This document shows positions 33,501-41,876 of a stretch of DNA of 64,000 bases, in pieces. Each line of letters begins with the position of its first letter. Within the stretch, counting starts at the first letter, position 1. Source of the DNA: Gordonia rubripertincta (GTDB lineage Bacteria > Actinomycetota > Actinomycetes > Mycobacteriales > Mycobacteriaceae). The translations under genes were made by a program, and so were the position numbers. The stretch is from assembly GCF_038024875.1 (NCBI RefSeq), contig NZ_CP136136.1:5110651-5174650 (forward strand), in the 5' to 3' direction. The notes beneath the pieces were generated by a model. That model searched no databases. It saw only the letters and a list, made by a program, of their open reading frames with translations, and was not told the origin of the DNA.

Positions 33501-33873
33501 TGGAGCTGCCGGGAATTGAACCCGGGTCCTCCGTCGTGTTGGTAGGGCTTCTCCGTGTGCAGTCCGCTATGTCTCTACTTGGATCTCTCGGTCACGCGAA
33601 CAAGCCGAGATGACGATCCCAGTCGCTGTTTGATGTTCCGACCTCACCCGCGACCGGCGAGGACGGTGAGCTCCCTGAGATGATGCCGGCATCCGGATTC
33701 GGGAGCACAATCCGGGCCGACAGACCAGCCGTCGCTACTTAGGCAGCGAGGGCGTAGTCGCGCTGATTGGAATCGGCGCTTAATTGGTTGCTGCGACGCT
33801 TATACGGTGGTCTCCAGCCTGCACCGACACGCTTCCCCTACCTCGACGCACGTAGTCGAAACCGATCAGCCCC
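33501..33873 (-). ncRNA. ssrA: Transfer-messenger RNA (tmRNA)
   Basis: The 5' end GGGGCTGATCGG and the 3' end GGCAGCTCCA form the tRNA-like acceptor stem, with a GGTTCAATTCC T arm near the 3' end. The tag reading frame, on the minus strand at 33777-33739, gives ADSNQRDYALAA followed by TAA; the mycobacterial tag is ADSHQRDYALAA as I recall. The resume codon is GCC. tmRNA releases stalled ribosomes and marks the unfinished protein for proteolysis together with SmpB, encoded about 1.2 kb away. The ends are placed by base pairing and could be off by one or two bases. Confidence 0.97.
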
Positions 33874-33962
33874 GAGACAGGTACCCACCGACCGGAGTCA
33901 GTGAGTAATTCAGTCTAACAAGTCGGACAGCGGACTTCATTCCCGATACCGTCGGGGCTCGA

Positions 33963-34559
33963 TCAGCGCGGCACCGGCGCGAGCACGATGGGCGCATACA
34001 TGGCGACGACGCGGTCTTCCCAATCCTCGCCGACGGTTCCCGACCTGGCCTTTTCGGCGACAAGACTTCCGACGACGCCATCGATGAATGTGTCCGGCTC
34101 CACAGTCGACGCCACGAGTCCACGACTCTTGCCGTCGTCGATGACCCTCGCGAGGTCGGCGCGGTGCGTCGACAGCACGGTGCGGAAGATCTCGGTGAAG
34201 GCGGGATCGGCGTCGGTGATCAGCGCCGCCATCCCACCGAAGCCGATGCCGTCGGACACCATCGACGCCGCGTGCCGGACCACCCATCGGAGGCGCTGCT
34301 CCCCCGACAGTTCCTCATCGGGGGCCGGCGGCGTCCCCACGGCGACGAGTGCAGCGGTGAGCATCTCGTCACGGTTGCGGTGACGCCGATAGATGGTGGT
34401 CCGGGCGACGCCGGAGTGGGCGGCGACGGCCTCGATCGTCACGCCCGACGGCCCCCTTGTGCGCAGTAGTTCCAGCGCAGCCTCGATGATCTTCGCACCG
34501 CTGTCAGCAGGCACCTGCGGACCCCTTCGTCGTGGAAAACGGTTCTTCAGGAATAGCAC
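33963..34559 (-). CDS. TetR-family transcriptional regulator
   Basis: The 198-residue protein has the N-terminal helix-turn-helix GAKIIEAALELLRTRGPSGVTIEAVAAHSGVARTTIYRRHRNRDEMLTAAL (about 21-70), a TetR pattern. It faces away from a small membrane protein gene; the shared promoter holds a 12-base palindrome. The C-terminal effector domain is not informative. It probably represses itself and the 34643 gene. Confidence 0.9.
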   Translation of the reverse strand: MLFLKNRFPRRRGPQVPADSGAKIIEAALELLRTRGPSGVTIEAVAAHSGVARTTIYRRHRNRDEMLTAALVAVGTPPAPDEELSGEQRLRWVVRHAASMVSDGIGFGGMAALITDADPAFTEIFRTVLSTHRADLARVIDDGKSRGLVASTVEPDTFIDGVVGSLVAEKARSGTVGEDWEDRVVAMYAPIVLAPVPR

Positions 34560-34583
34560 GAAGCCCTCAGGCGCTACACATAC

Positions 34584-34612
34584 TGTAGCGATACAGTTGA
34601 TGTATCGCTACA
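34584..34612. promoter_or_regulatory. Palindromic TetR operator
   Basis: Perfect 12-base arms TGTAGCGATACA and TGTATCGCTACA flank a five-base centre GTTGA. A further half-site TGTATCGCT is at 34619. It lies between the divergent TetR gene and the small membrane protein gene. Confidence 0.8.
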
Positions 34613-34642
34613 CCGAATGTATCGCTTTGTCTAGGAGGATCA

Positions 34643-34999
34643 ATGCGCACCACAAACCATCCGAAGTCCCACGGATTCATCGGCTACCTGATCCTGCTGC
34701 TCGGATTCGTCAGCATGGGGGTGTTCCTCTTGACCCTCGCCGGCCAGTTCGGCGGCCCCGCGTGGCCGTCCGGGATCGTGATGGTCGTACTGTTCGCGCT
34801 GTCGATCGCAGCGTTCCGTCTCCAGCTGGCGCAGGCCGCAGAAAGTCAACGCGGGGGCGATGTCCGGGTGTACTCCGACCCGATGACGCCTCCCCTTCAC
34901 CGCGCGCAGGTCGAGCAGTACGAGCGCACCTACCGAGGGAAAGGACATGCGGTGACGCCCGAACCCGCCGAGGGCACCCGCCTCTACAAGGCCGCCTGA
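34643..34999 (+). CDS. Small two-helix membrane protein, paralogue of the 59172 gene
   Basis: The 118-residue protein has helices at about 12-35 (FIGYLILLLGFVSMGVFLLTL) and 43-60 (IVMVVLFALSIAAF). The C-terminal tail carries EQYERTYRGKGH, which matches the ERYIRKYRGAGR tail of the protein at 59172. A good AGGAGGA precedes the ATG at 34643. It is probably controlled by the divergent TetR repressor. No function is known. Confidence 0.8.
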   Translation: MRTTNHPKSHGFIGYLILLLGFVSMGVFLLTLAGQFGGPAWPSGIVMVVLFALSIAAFRLQLAQAAESQRGGDVRVYSDPMTPPLHRAQVEQYERTYRGKGHAVTPEPAEGTRLYKAA

Positions 35000-35024
35000 C
35001 CCGACCGACACGGTCGGTCAGCGG

Positions 35025-35501
35025 TCAGCCCATCCCCTTCACGCGACGGCCGACCTCGCGCTCGACCTCACGCTGCGCGGTCCGCTTGGCGATGTCGTGG
35101 CGCTTGTCGTGCGCCTGCTTACCGCGGGCCAGCGCCAACTCGACCTTCACCCGACCGTCGCTGAAGTACAGAGACAGCGGCACGAGCGTGAGGTTGCCGT
35201 CGCGGATCTTGCCGATCAGGTTGTCGATCTCACGACGATGCATCAGCAGCTTGCGCTTGCGCCGAACCGAGTGGTTGGTCCACGAGCCCTGGCCGTACTC
35301 GGCGATGTGCAGGGCGTGCAGCCAGACCTCGCCGTCGTCGATCGTGGCGAACGCATCCACGAGCGAAGCCTTACCGGCGCGCAGGCTCTTCACCTCGGTT
35401 CCGACGAGAACGATGCCGGCCTCGTAGACGTCGAGGATGGTGTAGTTGTGGCGCGCCTTGCGGTTCTGGGCAATCACGTTGCGTCCCTTTTCCTTGGGCA
35501 T
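35025..35501 (-). CDS. smpB: SsrA-binding protein SmpB
   Basis: The 158-residue protein carries the family sequence NRKARHNYTILDVYEAGIVLVGTEVKSLRAGKASLVDAF, WLHALHIAEYGQGS and RKRKLLMHRREIDNLIG, with a basic C-terminal tail. It binds tmRNA and brings it to stalled ribosomes. The ATG at 35501 has GGAGGTGA upstream. It is followed in the conserved order by ftsX and ftsE upstream on the same strand, as in Mycobacterium. Confidence 0.97.
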   Translation of the reverse strand: MPKEKGRNVIAQNRKARHNYTILDVYEAGIVLVGTEVKSLRAGKASLVDAFATIDDGEVWLHALHIAEYGQGSWTNHSVRRKRKLLMHRREIDNLIGKIRDGNLTLVPLSLYFSDGRVKVELALARGKQAHDKRHDIAKRTAQREVEREVGRRVKGMG

Positions 35502-35588
35502 CGCGCACTCACCTCCTCGTGGATCGACGGTTGTCCGGGTCGAATAGACCGTAGTCAAGCCTGTGTGGAACGCCGGCGGCGGGTCCGC

Positions 35589-36497
35589 TCATTCCCGGAC
35601 GTACACACGAAGGGTGACATAAGCCGTCGCGCCCGCCAACACGATTCCGCCGAGGATCAGCCAGGGCGCAACGAACAAGACATCCGTCAGTTCGATGCGG
35701 GCGAAGAAGCTCACGCCGTAGAGCTCCTTCAGCGCGGTGTCGAAGAAGAACTTCTTCGCGAGCAGCAGGCCACCGATCGCCAGCAACGAACCGGCAAGGG
35801 CGGACACCACCGCCTCCAGCAGGAACGGCAACTGCGTGTACCACCGCGTCGCGCCCACCAGTCGCATGATCGACACCTCGGTCCGTCTGGTGAAGGCTGC
35901 GATCTGAACGGTGTTGATGATCAGCAGGATGGCCGCGATCGCGAGCACCGACGCGATCGCGAACGTCGCGTTGCGCACCCCGTCGAGCACGCTGAAGATG
36001 CGTTGCACCAGTTTGCGGTCGTCCTTGAAAGCGTCAATGCCCAGGTCTTTTCGGCCTGCATACTCGGTGAGCACCGCGTCGAACTGCCCCGGGTCGGAGA
36101 CCCGTACCCGCAGTGAGGCCGGCAGTGTGCCCTCGACGATGTTCTCGGCGAGGTCGGGGTTGTTGGCGAAGATCTCCTTCGCACGCTTGTAGGCCTCGTC
36201 CTTGTCCAGGTACGTCACCGACGTGACCCCCGGCTCGTTCTCGAGTCCCCGCCGCAGCTGCGCGCAGGGGTCCGCCTCACACTGCGGATCGCGTTCGGTG
36301 ACCTCGGGATTGAGGTAGAACTCCATCTCCACCCGGTCCAGGAAGATCTTCTGGCTCTTGTCGGCCATCTGGATCACCAGCAGACCGCCGCCGAACATTC
36401 CCAGCGTGATCGCCGTGGTGATGATCATCGCGATGGTCATGGTCGCGTTGCGGCGCAGTCCGTTGAGAACCTCGCTGATGATGAAATTCGCTCGCAT
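35589..36497 (-). CDS. ftsX: Cell division ABC transporter permease FtsX
   Basis: The 302-residue protein has an N-terminal membrane helix (TMTIAMIITTAITLGMFGGGLLV), an extracellular domain of about 125 residues (VEMEFYLNPEVTERDPQCEADPCAQLRRGLENEPGV), and three C-terminal helices. The two Cys in that loop are noteworthy, since extracellular partner proteins (RipC in mycobacteria) dock here. FtsX and FtsE control peptidoglycan hydrolase activity at division. Gene order with ftsE and smpB fits. Confidence 0.96.
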   Translation of the reverse strand: MRANFIISEVLNGLRRNATMTIAMIITTAITLGMFGGGLLVIQMADKSQKIFLDRVEMEFYLNPEVTERDPQCEADPCAQLRRGLENEPGVTSVTYLDKDEAYKRAKEIFANNPDLAENIVEGTLPASLRVRVSDPGQFDAVLTEYAGRKDLGIDAFKDDRKLVQRIFSVLDGVRNATFAIASVLAIAAILLIINTVQIAAFTRRTEVSIMRLVGATRWYTQLPFLLEAVVSALAGSLLAIGGLLLAKKFFFDTALKELYGVSFFARIELTDVLFVAPWLILGGIVLAGATAYVTLRVYVRE

Positions 36498-36552
36498 GCT
36501 TGCTCAGGCGTCCTTGGGGGTCGTTGTTGTGTGTCGGGGGTGGGCTGAGTCG

Positions 36553-37239
36553 TCAGCCGATTCCGTACACACCCTGCGGGTCGTTGCGCACGAGCTGCCC
36601 GTTGTCGAATTCGAGGACGCGGCGCCGCATCGCGTCGACGATGTGCCGGTCGTGGGTGGCCATGACCACCGTGGTGCCCCGACGGTTCACCCGGTCGAGG
36701 ACGTCGACGATCTCCTCGCTGGTCTCGGGATCGAGGTTTCCGGTCGGCTCATCGGCCAGCAGCACGAGCGGGCGGTTGACGATCGCGCGGGCAATGGCCA
36801 CACGCTGCATCTCGCCACCGGACAGCTCGTTGGGCATGCGGTCGTGCTTGCCCTCGAGACCGACGTACTCGAGCACCTCGGGCACCACGCGCTGGATCGT
36901 CGACTTCGGCCGGCCGATCACCTCGAGCGCGAAGGCGACGTTCTCGGCGACGGTCTTCTTCTGCAGCAACCGGAAGTCCTGGAAGACACAGCCGATCGAC
37001 TGGCGGAGCTTCGGAACCGAACGGGCCCGCATCTTGTTGACGTGGAACTCACCGAGGTACACATCGCCGCTCGTGGGCCGGTCCTCTTTGAGCAGCAACC
37101 GGAAGAACGTCGACTTGCCCGATCCGGACGGCCCGATCAGGAACGCGAACTCCCCCTTGTCGACCTCGAAGCTCAAATCCTTCAGAGCCGGCCGAGAGGA
37201 TGCCTTGTACTGCATCGTGACGTTCTCCAGCTTGATCAC
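36553..37239 (-). CDS. ftsE: Cell division ATP-binding protein FtsE
   Basis: A 228-residue ATPase with Walker A GPSGSGKST (36-44), signature LSGGEMQR, Walker B VLLADEPTGNLD and switch His VMATHDR. The opening IKLENVTMQYKASSRPALKDLSFEVDKGEF is standard for FtsE. It lies upstream of ftsX, 55 bases away, and together they form the transporter-like complex at the division site. Confidence 0.97.
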   Translation of the reverse strand: MIKLENVTMQYKASSRPALKDLSFEVDKGEFAFLIGPSGSGKSTFFRLLLKEDRPTSGDVYLGEFHVNKMRARSVPKLRQSIGCVFQDFRLLQKKTVAENVAFALEVIGRPKSTIQRVVPEVLEYVGLEGKHDRMPNELSGGEMQRVAIARAIVNRPLVLLADEPTGNLDPETSEEIVDVLDRVNRRGTTVVMATHDRHIVDAMRRRVLEFDNGQLVRNDPQGVYGIG

Positions 37240-37327
37240 GATGAGCCAGTGTAACGACGACGCCTGAGAGTCCGTTCAGGCGCAACACGCCGCGTCGAAC
37301 AACTCTCTGACCAGCGGTTCCCCGGCG

Positions 37328-37810
37328 TCAGCGTGTCGGAACGGGCGTGGTGGGCGTCGGCGCCCCGAAGTTCGGGATCTCGACGCCGGGCAGACCCGGG
37401 ATCGTCTGACGCGTGGTGGACTCCGACGGCGACCCCGTCTGTCCCGGCGGCAGAGGCGTCCCGGTCCCACCCTCGACCCCGGGTTCGCCGGTCGTCGACG
37501 ACGCCGACGACGTCTGCGAGGTGGATTCCTCGTACGTCGACGGCAGCGGCCGCTCGTAGGTCGGTTCGACGACCTGCGACGTCCTCGGCGCAGGACGCGG
37601 CGGTTCCGGCGAGACGACGCCGTAGCGCTGGGAGGTGTAGCCATAGAGGATGCAGCAGACAATGAACACCACGAAGAGGATGGCGGTGCTGATCCGGATC
37701 GACGTCCGACCGATGTGCTGATTCCACCGGAAGGTGCGCCGACGACGACCGTCGTCCTGGCCGCTCGCCCCCGACTGAACGGGCTGATTCTCCTGAGATC
37801 CGGTCATCAC
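37328..37810 (-). CDS. Pro/Ser/Thr-rich single-helix membrane protein of the ftsEX-prfB cluster
   Basis: The 160-residue protein has one membrane helix (ISTAILFVVFIVCCILYGY, about 37-55) after a basic cytoplasmic stretch, then a Pro/Ser/Thr-rich outer part with PPRPAPR and a PGLPGVEIPNFGAP end. It occupies the place of mycobacterial Rv3103c between ftsE and the MscS-like gene. No domain is recognised. The start overlaps the MscS stop region by four bases. Confidence 0.8.
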   Translation of the reverse strand: MMTGSQENQPVQSGASGQDDGRRRRTFRWNQHIGRTSIRISTAILFVVFIVCCILYGYTSQRYGVVSPEPPRPAPRTSQVVEPTYERPLPSTYEESTSQTSSASSTTGEPGVEGGTGTPLPPGQTGSPSESTTRQTIPGLPGVEIPNFGAPTPTTPVPTR

Positions 37811-38769
37811 TCGTCCCCGTCCCGGTCGCGACCGACCTGATCGGCCAGGGTCGCCGGCGGACCGCTCGAGGCCTGGATGTCGCGCGGCGGCACGTTGATC
37901 CCCTCGCGGACCAACGCCCGGATGATGTGGACGCGAAGTGCGCGACCCACCTCGAACTGCTTGCCCGGCAGGGTGCGCGTGACCATGCGCACGGTGATCG
38001 AATCGAGCTCGAGGCTGACCACACCGAGGGAGGACGGCGCGTCGAGCAGCAGGTCGTGCCAGCGCGGCAATGCGTAGAACTCACGACCGACGCGGTCGAG
38101 TGTCTCGTTGACCAGACCGATGTCCGCTTCCGCCGGAATGGGTACGTCGACGACGGCGCGCGCCCAGTCCTTCGACAGGTTGGTGGCCTTGATGATCTGA
38201 CCGTTGGGAACGGTGATGACCTCGCCCTCGCTGGTGCGCAGCTTGGTCACGCGGAGGGTGACATCCTCCACGGTCCCCTCCGCCGGCGCGTTGCCGGTCA
38301 CCGTCAGGTTGACCACGTCACCGTAGCCGTACTGCTTCTCGGCGACGACGAAGAAGCCGGCCAGGATGTCCTGCACGATTCGCTGCGCGCCGAAGCCGAG
38401 TGCCGCACCGATCACCGCGGTCGGGCCGGTGAGCCCGCTGATCGGGATGCCGAAGACGCCCAGGATGTGGATGATGACGACGATCGCAATGCCCACGATG
38501 AGCGTCCAGGCCACCACGTCGACGAGCGCCCGACGATGTTTGGCGTCCTCCGTCTGCACGATGAGGTCGCTGGTGGAGAACCGTGACTCGACCCGCGCCG
38601 CGTATTTGCCGGCAAACCACCGGATGACTCGGGCCAGCAGGACCGCCCCGAGGATCCAGATGACGATCTCGAGGCCGCTGGTGGCCAGCCAGACATAGAC
38701 CCGACCGAGAAGGAGTTCGGTCGGGGACGGCGCAGCGGCCAGCCACTCGACTCCGGGGTGCACGATCAC
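37807..38769 (-). CDS. Mechanosensitive ion channel, MscS family
   Basis: The 320-residue protein starts at a GTG that overlaps the prfB stop (GTGA). Its three membrane helices end with the pore helix and the MscS middle domain: GPTAVIGAALGFGAQRIVQDILAGFFVVAEKQYGYGDVVNL, then GTVEDVTLRVTKLRTSEGEVITVPNGQI. This is the family signature. It releases solutes when the membrane is stretched. It sits where Rv3104c is found in Mycobacterium and is coupled to prfB by the overlap. Confidence 0.92.
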   Translation of the reverse strand: MIVHPGVEWLAAAPSPTELLLGRVYVWLATSGLEIVIWILGAVLLARVIRWFAGKYAARVESRFSTSDLIVQTEDAKHRRALVDVVAWTLIVGIAIVVIIHILGVFGIPISGLTGPTAVIGAALGFGAQRIVQDILAGFFVVAEKQYGYGDVVNLTVTGNAPAEGTVEDVTLRVTKLRTSEGEVITVPNGQIIKATNLSKDWARAVVDVPIPAEADIGLVNETLDRVGREFYALPRWHDLLLDAPSSLGVVSLELDSITVRMVTRTLPGKQFEVGRALRVHIIRALVREGINVPPRDIQASSGPPATLADQVGRDRDGDE

Positions 38770-39887
38770 GCTTCGGCGGACGCCATACGCCAGCGGATAC
38801 CGGCTTCGATGAACTTGTCGAGCTCGCCGTCGAGCACGGCGGTCGGGTTGTTGTCCTCCACACCGGTCCGCAGGTCCTTGACCATCTGGTACGGGTGCAG
38901 CACGTAGGACCGCATCTGGTTGCCCCAGCTCGAGCCGCCGTCGCCCTTGAGCGCGTCGAGCTCGGCGCGCTCCTCCTGGCGCTTGCGCTCGAGGAGCTTG
39001 GCCTGCAGCACGCGCATCGCCGATGCCTTGTTCTGCAGCTGGCTCTTCTCGTTCTGACAGGTCACGACGATGCCGGTGGGGATGTGCGTCAGGCGCACCG
39101 CGGAGTCGGTGGTGTTGACCGACTGCCCACCGGGGCCCGACGAGCGGTAGACGTCGACCTTGATGTCGTTCTCGTCGACGTCGATGTGGTCGGTGGTCTC
39201 GACCACCGGCAGCACCTCGACCTCGGCGAACGAGGTCTGGCGGCGGCTCTGGTTGTCGAACGGGCTGATCCGCACGAGACGGTGGGTGCCCTGCTCCACC
39301 GAGAGAGTGCCGTACATGTAGGGCGCCTTCACGGCGAAGGTCGCGGACTTGAGGCCGGCCTCTTCGGCGTAGGAGGTGTCGTAGACCTCGACGCCGTAGC
39401 CCTTCTGTTCGGCCCAGCGGATGTACATGCGCATGAGCATCTGCGCCCAGTCGGCGGCGTCGACGCCACCGGCGCCGGACCGGATGTTGACCACGGCCTC
39501 GCGAGAGTCGTACTCGCCCGCGAGCATCGTCTTGACCTCCATGGCCTCGATGTCGGCGCGCAGGCTGGACCGCTCCTCGTCGGCGTCGGCCAGGGCCGCG
39601 GCCTTGTCCTCGCCCTCTTCGGACTCGGCCAGCTCGTAGTGCACGGGCAGGTCCTCGAGGCGCTGGCGCAGCTCGGAGACCTTGCGGAGTTCGGACTGGG
39701 CGTGCGACAGCTCGCTGGTGACCTTCTGCGCGTGGTCCTGGTCGTTCCACAGGTCGGGATCCGAGGCCTGCATCTCCAGCTCGTCGATTCGACGGCGTAG
39801 CTCCTCGAGGTCGAGCACCTTTTCCACGGTGGTCAAGGTGGCGTCGAGGGATTCGAGGTCTGCGGTCACGTCGGGATGCACAATCAT
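38766..39887 (-). CDS. prfB: Peptide chain release factor 2
   Basis: The 373-residue protein recognises UGA and UAA stop codons. The stop-reading tripeptide is SPF (208-210 in VRISPFDNQSRR), and the peptidyl-hydrolase motif is GGQ (253-255 in SSGPGGQSVNTTDSAVR). The N-terminal helical domain is complete. The gene is a single open frame from ATG: the programmed +1 frameshift (CUUUGA near codon 25) that regulates prfB in many bacteria is absent, which I believe is usual in actinobacteria. Confidence 0.97.
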   Translation of the reverse strand: MIVHPDVTADLESLDATLTTVEKVLDLEELRRRIDELEMQASDPDLWNDQDHAQKVTSELSHAQSELRKVSELRQRLEDLPVHYELAESEEGEDKAAALADADEERSSLRADIEAMEVKTMLAGEYDSREAVVNIRSGAGGVDAADWAQMLMRMYIRWAEQKGYGVEVYDTSYAEEAGLKSATFAVKAPYMYGTLSVEQGTHRLVRISPFDNQSRRQTSFAEVEVLPVVETTDHIDVDENDIKVDVYRSSGPGGQSVNTTDSAVRLTHIPTGIVVTCQNEKSQLQNKASAMRVLQAKLLERKRQEERAELDALKGDGGSSWGNQMRSYVLHPYQMVKDLRTGVEDNNPTAVLDGELDKFIEAGIRWRMASAEA

Positions 39888-39959
39888 CCAGAGTACCGAC
39901 CGCGGGCCGGGTCAGACAGCGTCAGGCCCCGCAGGTCAGATGCCGCCGGGTCCCGCTGT

Positions 39960-40361
39960 TCAGATTCCGCCGGGTCCCGCGGGTGGCTGCGAATCTGGCA
40001 GCACGCCGAACTGCCAGGACGTCACCGCCTTGTTCGGCTTGTAGATCACCGGCAGATCGTCGCCCACCTGCGGCCACGGATCGTCCGCTCCGAGAGCGAG
40101 GGTTCCGTAGACCTCGGTCGGGTTGGTCTGGGGTCCGACGATGGTCCCGGTGATGGTGTAGAAACGCTGACCGTTCTTGTCCGCGGCGCTCTGCGGGTCG
40201 GACTGGTTGTCGGAGACCCCGACGATCGTCAGCGTGCCCTGCACATACCGGGAGGCCTTTGCGGCGGACATGGCCTGCGGATTGCGTCCCCGCTGCCACT
40301 GCATGACCAGCACCACGACCAGCGCGGCGAGCAACAGGGTGAACGTCACGGTGAGCAGCAT
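39960..40361 (-). CDS. Single-helix membrane protein of unknown function
   Basis: The 133-residue protein begins with the membrane helix MLLTVTFTLLLAALVVVLVMQW and continues with a domain of about 90 residues, GTLTIVGVSDNQ, YTITGTIVGPQTNPTEVYGTLALG and LPVIYKPNKAVTSWQFG, mainly strands. Such helix-plus-OB-like strand proteins (DUF3592-like) are common in actinobacteria. ATG at 40361 is chosen because the helix begins there. It is divergent from hisN. Confidence 0.7.
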   Translation of the reverse strand: MLLTVTFTLLLAALVVVLVMQWQRGRNPQAMSAAKASRYVQGTLTIVGVSDNQSDPQSAADKNGQRFYTITGTIVGPQTNPTEVYGTLALGADDPWPQVGDDLPVIYKPNKAVTSWQFGVLPDSQPPAGPGGI

Positions 40362-40380
40362 GGGGGCTACCCTACCGGGC

Positions 40381-41202
40381 ATGTCCGCCGACTCCGGTCC
40401 GAAGAACCCCAGCACCTCACAGAGCTACGACGACGATCTCGAACTCGCGCTGTCACTCGCCGATTCCGCCGATGCGCTGACCATGGACCGGTTCGGGGCA
40501 GTCGATCTCCGCGTCGACGACAAACCCGACCTCACGCCCGTCTCCGACGCCGACCTCGCCTGCGAGACGCTCATCCGCGAACGGCTCGCCGCCCGCCGGC
40601 CCGCCGACATGGTTCTCGGTGAGGAGTTCGGTGGGGACGCCGCCCTGTCCGGTCGTCAGTGGGTCATCGACCCCATCGACGGCACCAAGAACTTCGTGCG
40701 CGGCGTCCCGGTCTGGGCGACGCTGATCGCCCTGCTCGTCGACGGTGTCCCGACGGTCGGCGTGGTGTCGGCGCCCGCCCTGCGCCGACGCTGGTGGGCG
40801 GCCACCGGACTCGGCGCCCACACCTGTTTCGACAGTGAGGACGTCCGCGGGCTCGCCGTGTCGGGCGTCGGCGACCTGTCCTCGTCGAGCCTGGCCTTCT
40901 CGAGCCTCTTCGGCTGGGCCGACCGGGGCATCCGCAACCGCTTCGTCGACCTCACCGACCAGGTCTGGCGCGTCCGCGGTTACGGCGACTTCTACAATTA
41001 CTGCCTCGTCGCCGAGGGCGCGGTCGACATCGCCGCCGAACCCGAGGTCTCCCTCTGGGACCTCGCGCCCCTCGACATCCTCGTCCGCGAGGCCGGCGGC
41101 CGGTTCACCGCACTCGACGGAACCCCCGGCCCGGCCGGCGGCAGTGCCGTCGCCACCAATGGACTCCTGCACGACGAGGTGCTCGCCGCGTTGCGGCCCT
41201 AG
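40381..41202 (+). CDS. hisN: Histidinol-phosphatase (inositol monophosphatase fold)
   Basis: The 273-residue enzyme has the Mg2+-dependent phosphatase motifs GEEFGG, WVIDPIDGTKNFVRGVPVWATLIAL and WDLAPLDILVREAGG. This subgroup (FVRGVPVWATLI rather than the inositol or 3',5'-bisphosphate types) matches HisN, which removes phosphate from histidinol phosphate in histidine synthesis. In Mycobacterium it lies near fadE24/fadE23, as here. The ATG at 40381 is chosen; longer readings overlap the divergent gene. Confidence 0.88.
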   Translation: MSADSGPKNPSTSQSYDDDLELALSLADSADALTMDRFGAVDLRVDDKPDLTPVSDADLACETLIRERLAARRPADMVLGEEFGGDAALSGRQWVIDPIDGTKNFVRGVPVWATLIALLVDGVPTVGVVSAPALRRRWWAATGLGAHTCFDSEDVRGLAVSGVGDLSSSSLAFSSLFGWADRGIRNRFVDLTDQVWRVRGYGDFYNYCLVAEGAVDIAAEPEVSLWDLAPLDILVREAGGRFTALDGTPGPAGGSAVATNGLLHDEVLAALRP

Positions 41203-41858
41203 AGCTCCGTACCGGTCTCCTCGTCGAGCACCTTGAACTCGGTCGCGTCGTCCTTCATGTTCGACAGCCGCGCGTAGTGGACGGCCGAACCCGCGTCGGA
41301 CAAGACCGCCTGGTGGATCGGGACCGCGACCCGCGGCGCCATCGCGCGGAGGTAGTCGACGGATTCGCTGAGTTTCATCCACGGCGCCGCCGACGGGAGT
41401 GCGAGGACGTCGACCTGCTCGAAGGGGATGTAGAACGAGTCGCCCGGGTGCATGAACTGTCCCGGCTTCTCGGCGGTTCCCAGGATGTAGGCGACGTTGT
41501 CGATCACCGGGATCTCCGGATGGATGACCGCGTGCCGCCCGCCGGTGAAACGTGCGGTGAGCGAACCGATCTCGATCTGGTCACCGCCGCGGGCCGCGGT
41601 CCACGCGCCGGCCACGTTGTCGCCGTTGAGCTGTGCGGTGGTCTGCGGGTCGGCGTAGAGGACGGCGTCGGGGTTGGCCGCGACGAGGTCGGGCAGCTTC
41701 GCGACGTCGCAATGGTCGGGATGCTGATGGGTGATGAGGATGGCATCGAGACCGCTGATGCCCTCGAAGCCGTGCGAGAAATTGCCCGGATCGAAGAGCA
41801 CCTTGGTCCCGTCGATCTCGACGAGCAGACAGGAATGGCCGAAGTGGGTGATCTGCAT
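41199..41858 (-). CDS. Metallo-beta-lactamase-fold hydrolase (UlaG-like)
   Basis: The 219-residue protein has ITHFGHSCLLVEIDGTKVLFDPG, then the zinc motif ITHQHPDH (HxHxDH), then a GGRHAVIH strand and PSAAPWMKLSESVDYL near the end. This is the L-ascorbate-6-phosphate-lactonase (UlaG) or YjcS-type group of the fold. The substrate is unknown. Its 3' end overlaps the stop of hisN by four bases, convergent. Confidence 0.88.
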   Translation of the reverse strand: MQITHFGHSCLLVEIDGTKVLFDPGNFSHGFEGISGLDAILITHQHPDHCDVAKLPDLVAANPDAVLYADPQTTAQLNGDNVAGAWTAARGGDQIEIGSLTARFTGGRHAVIHPEIPVIDNVAYILGTAEKPGQFMHPGDSFYIPFEQVDVLALPSAAPWMKLSESVDYLRAMAPRVAVPIHQAVLSDAGSAVHYARLSNMKDDATEFKVLDEETGTEL

Positions 41859-41876
41859 GCATCCACTCTGCCTTCT

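Noticed and set aside
38770..39750. Upstream extension of the MscS frame across prfB
   Set aside because: It is Arg/Gly-rich and overlaps the well-supported prfB gene in another frame. The GTG at 38769 overlapping the prfB stop is the start.
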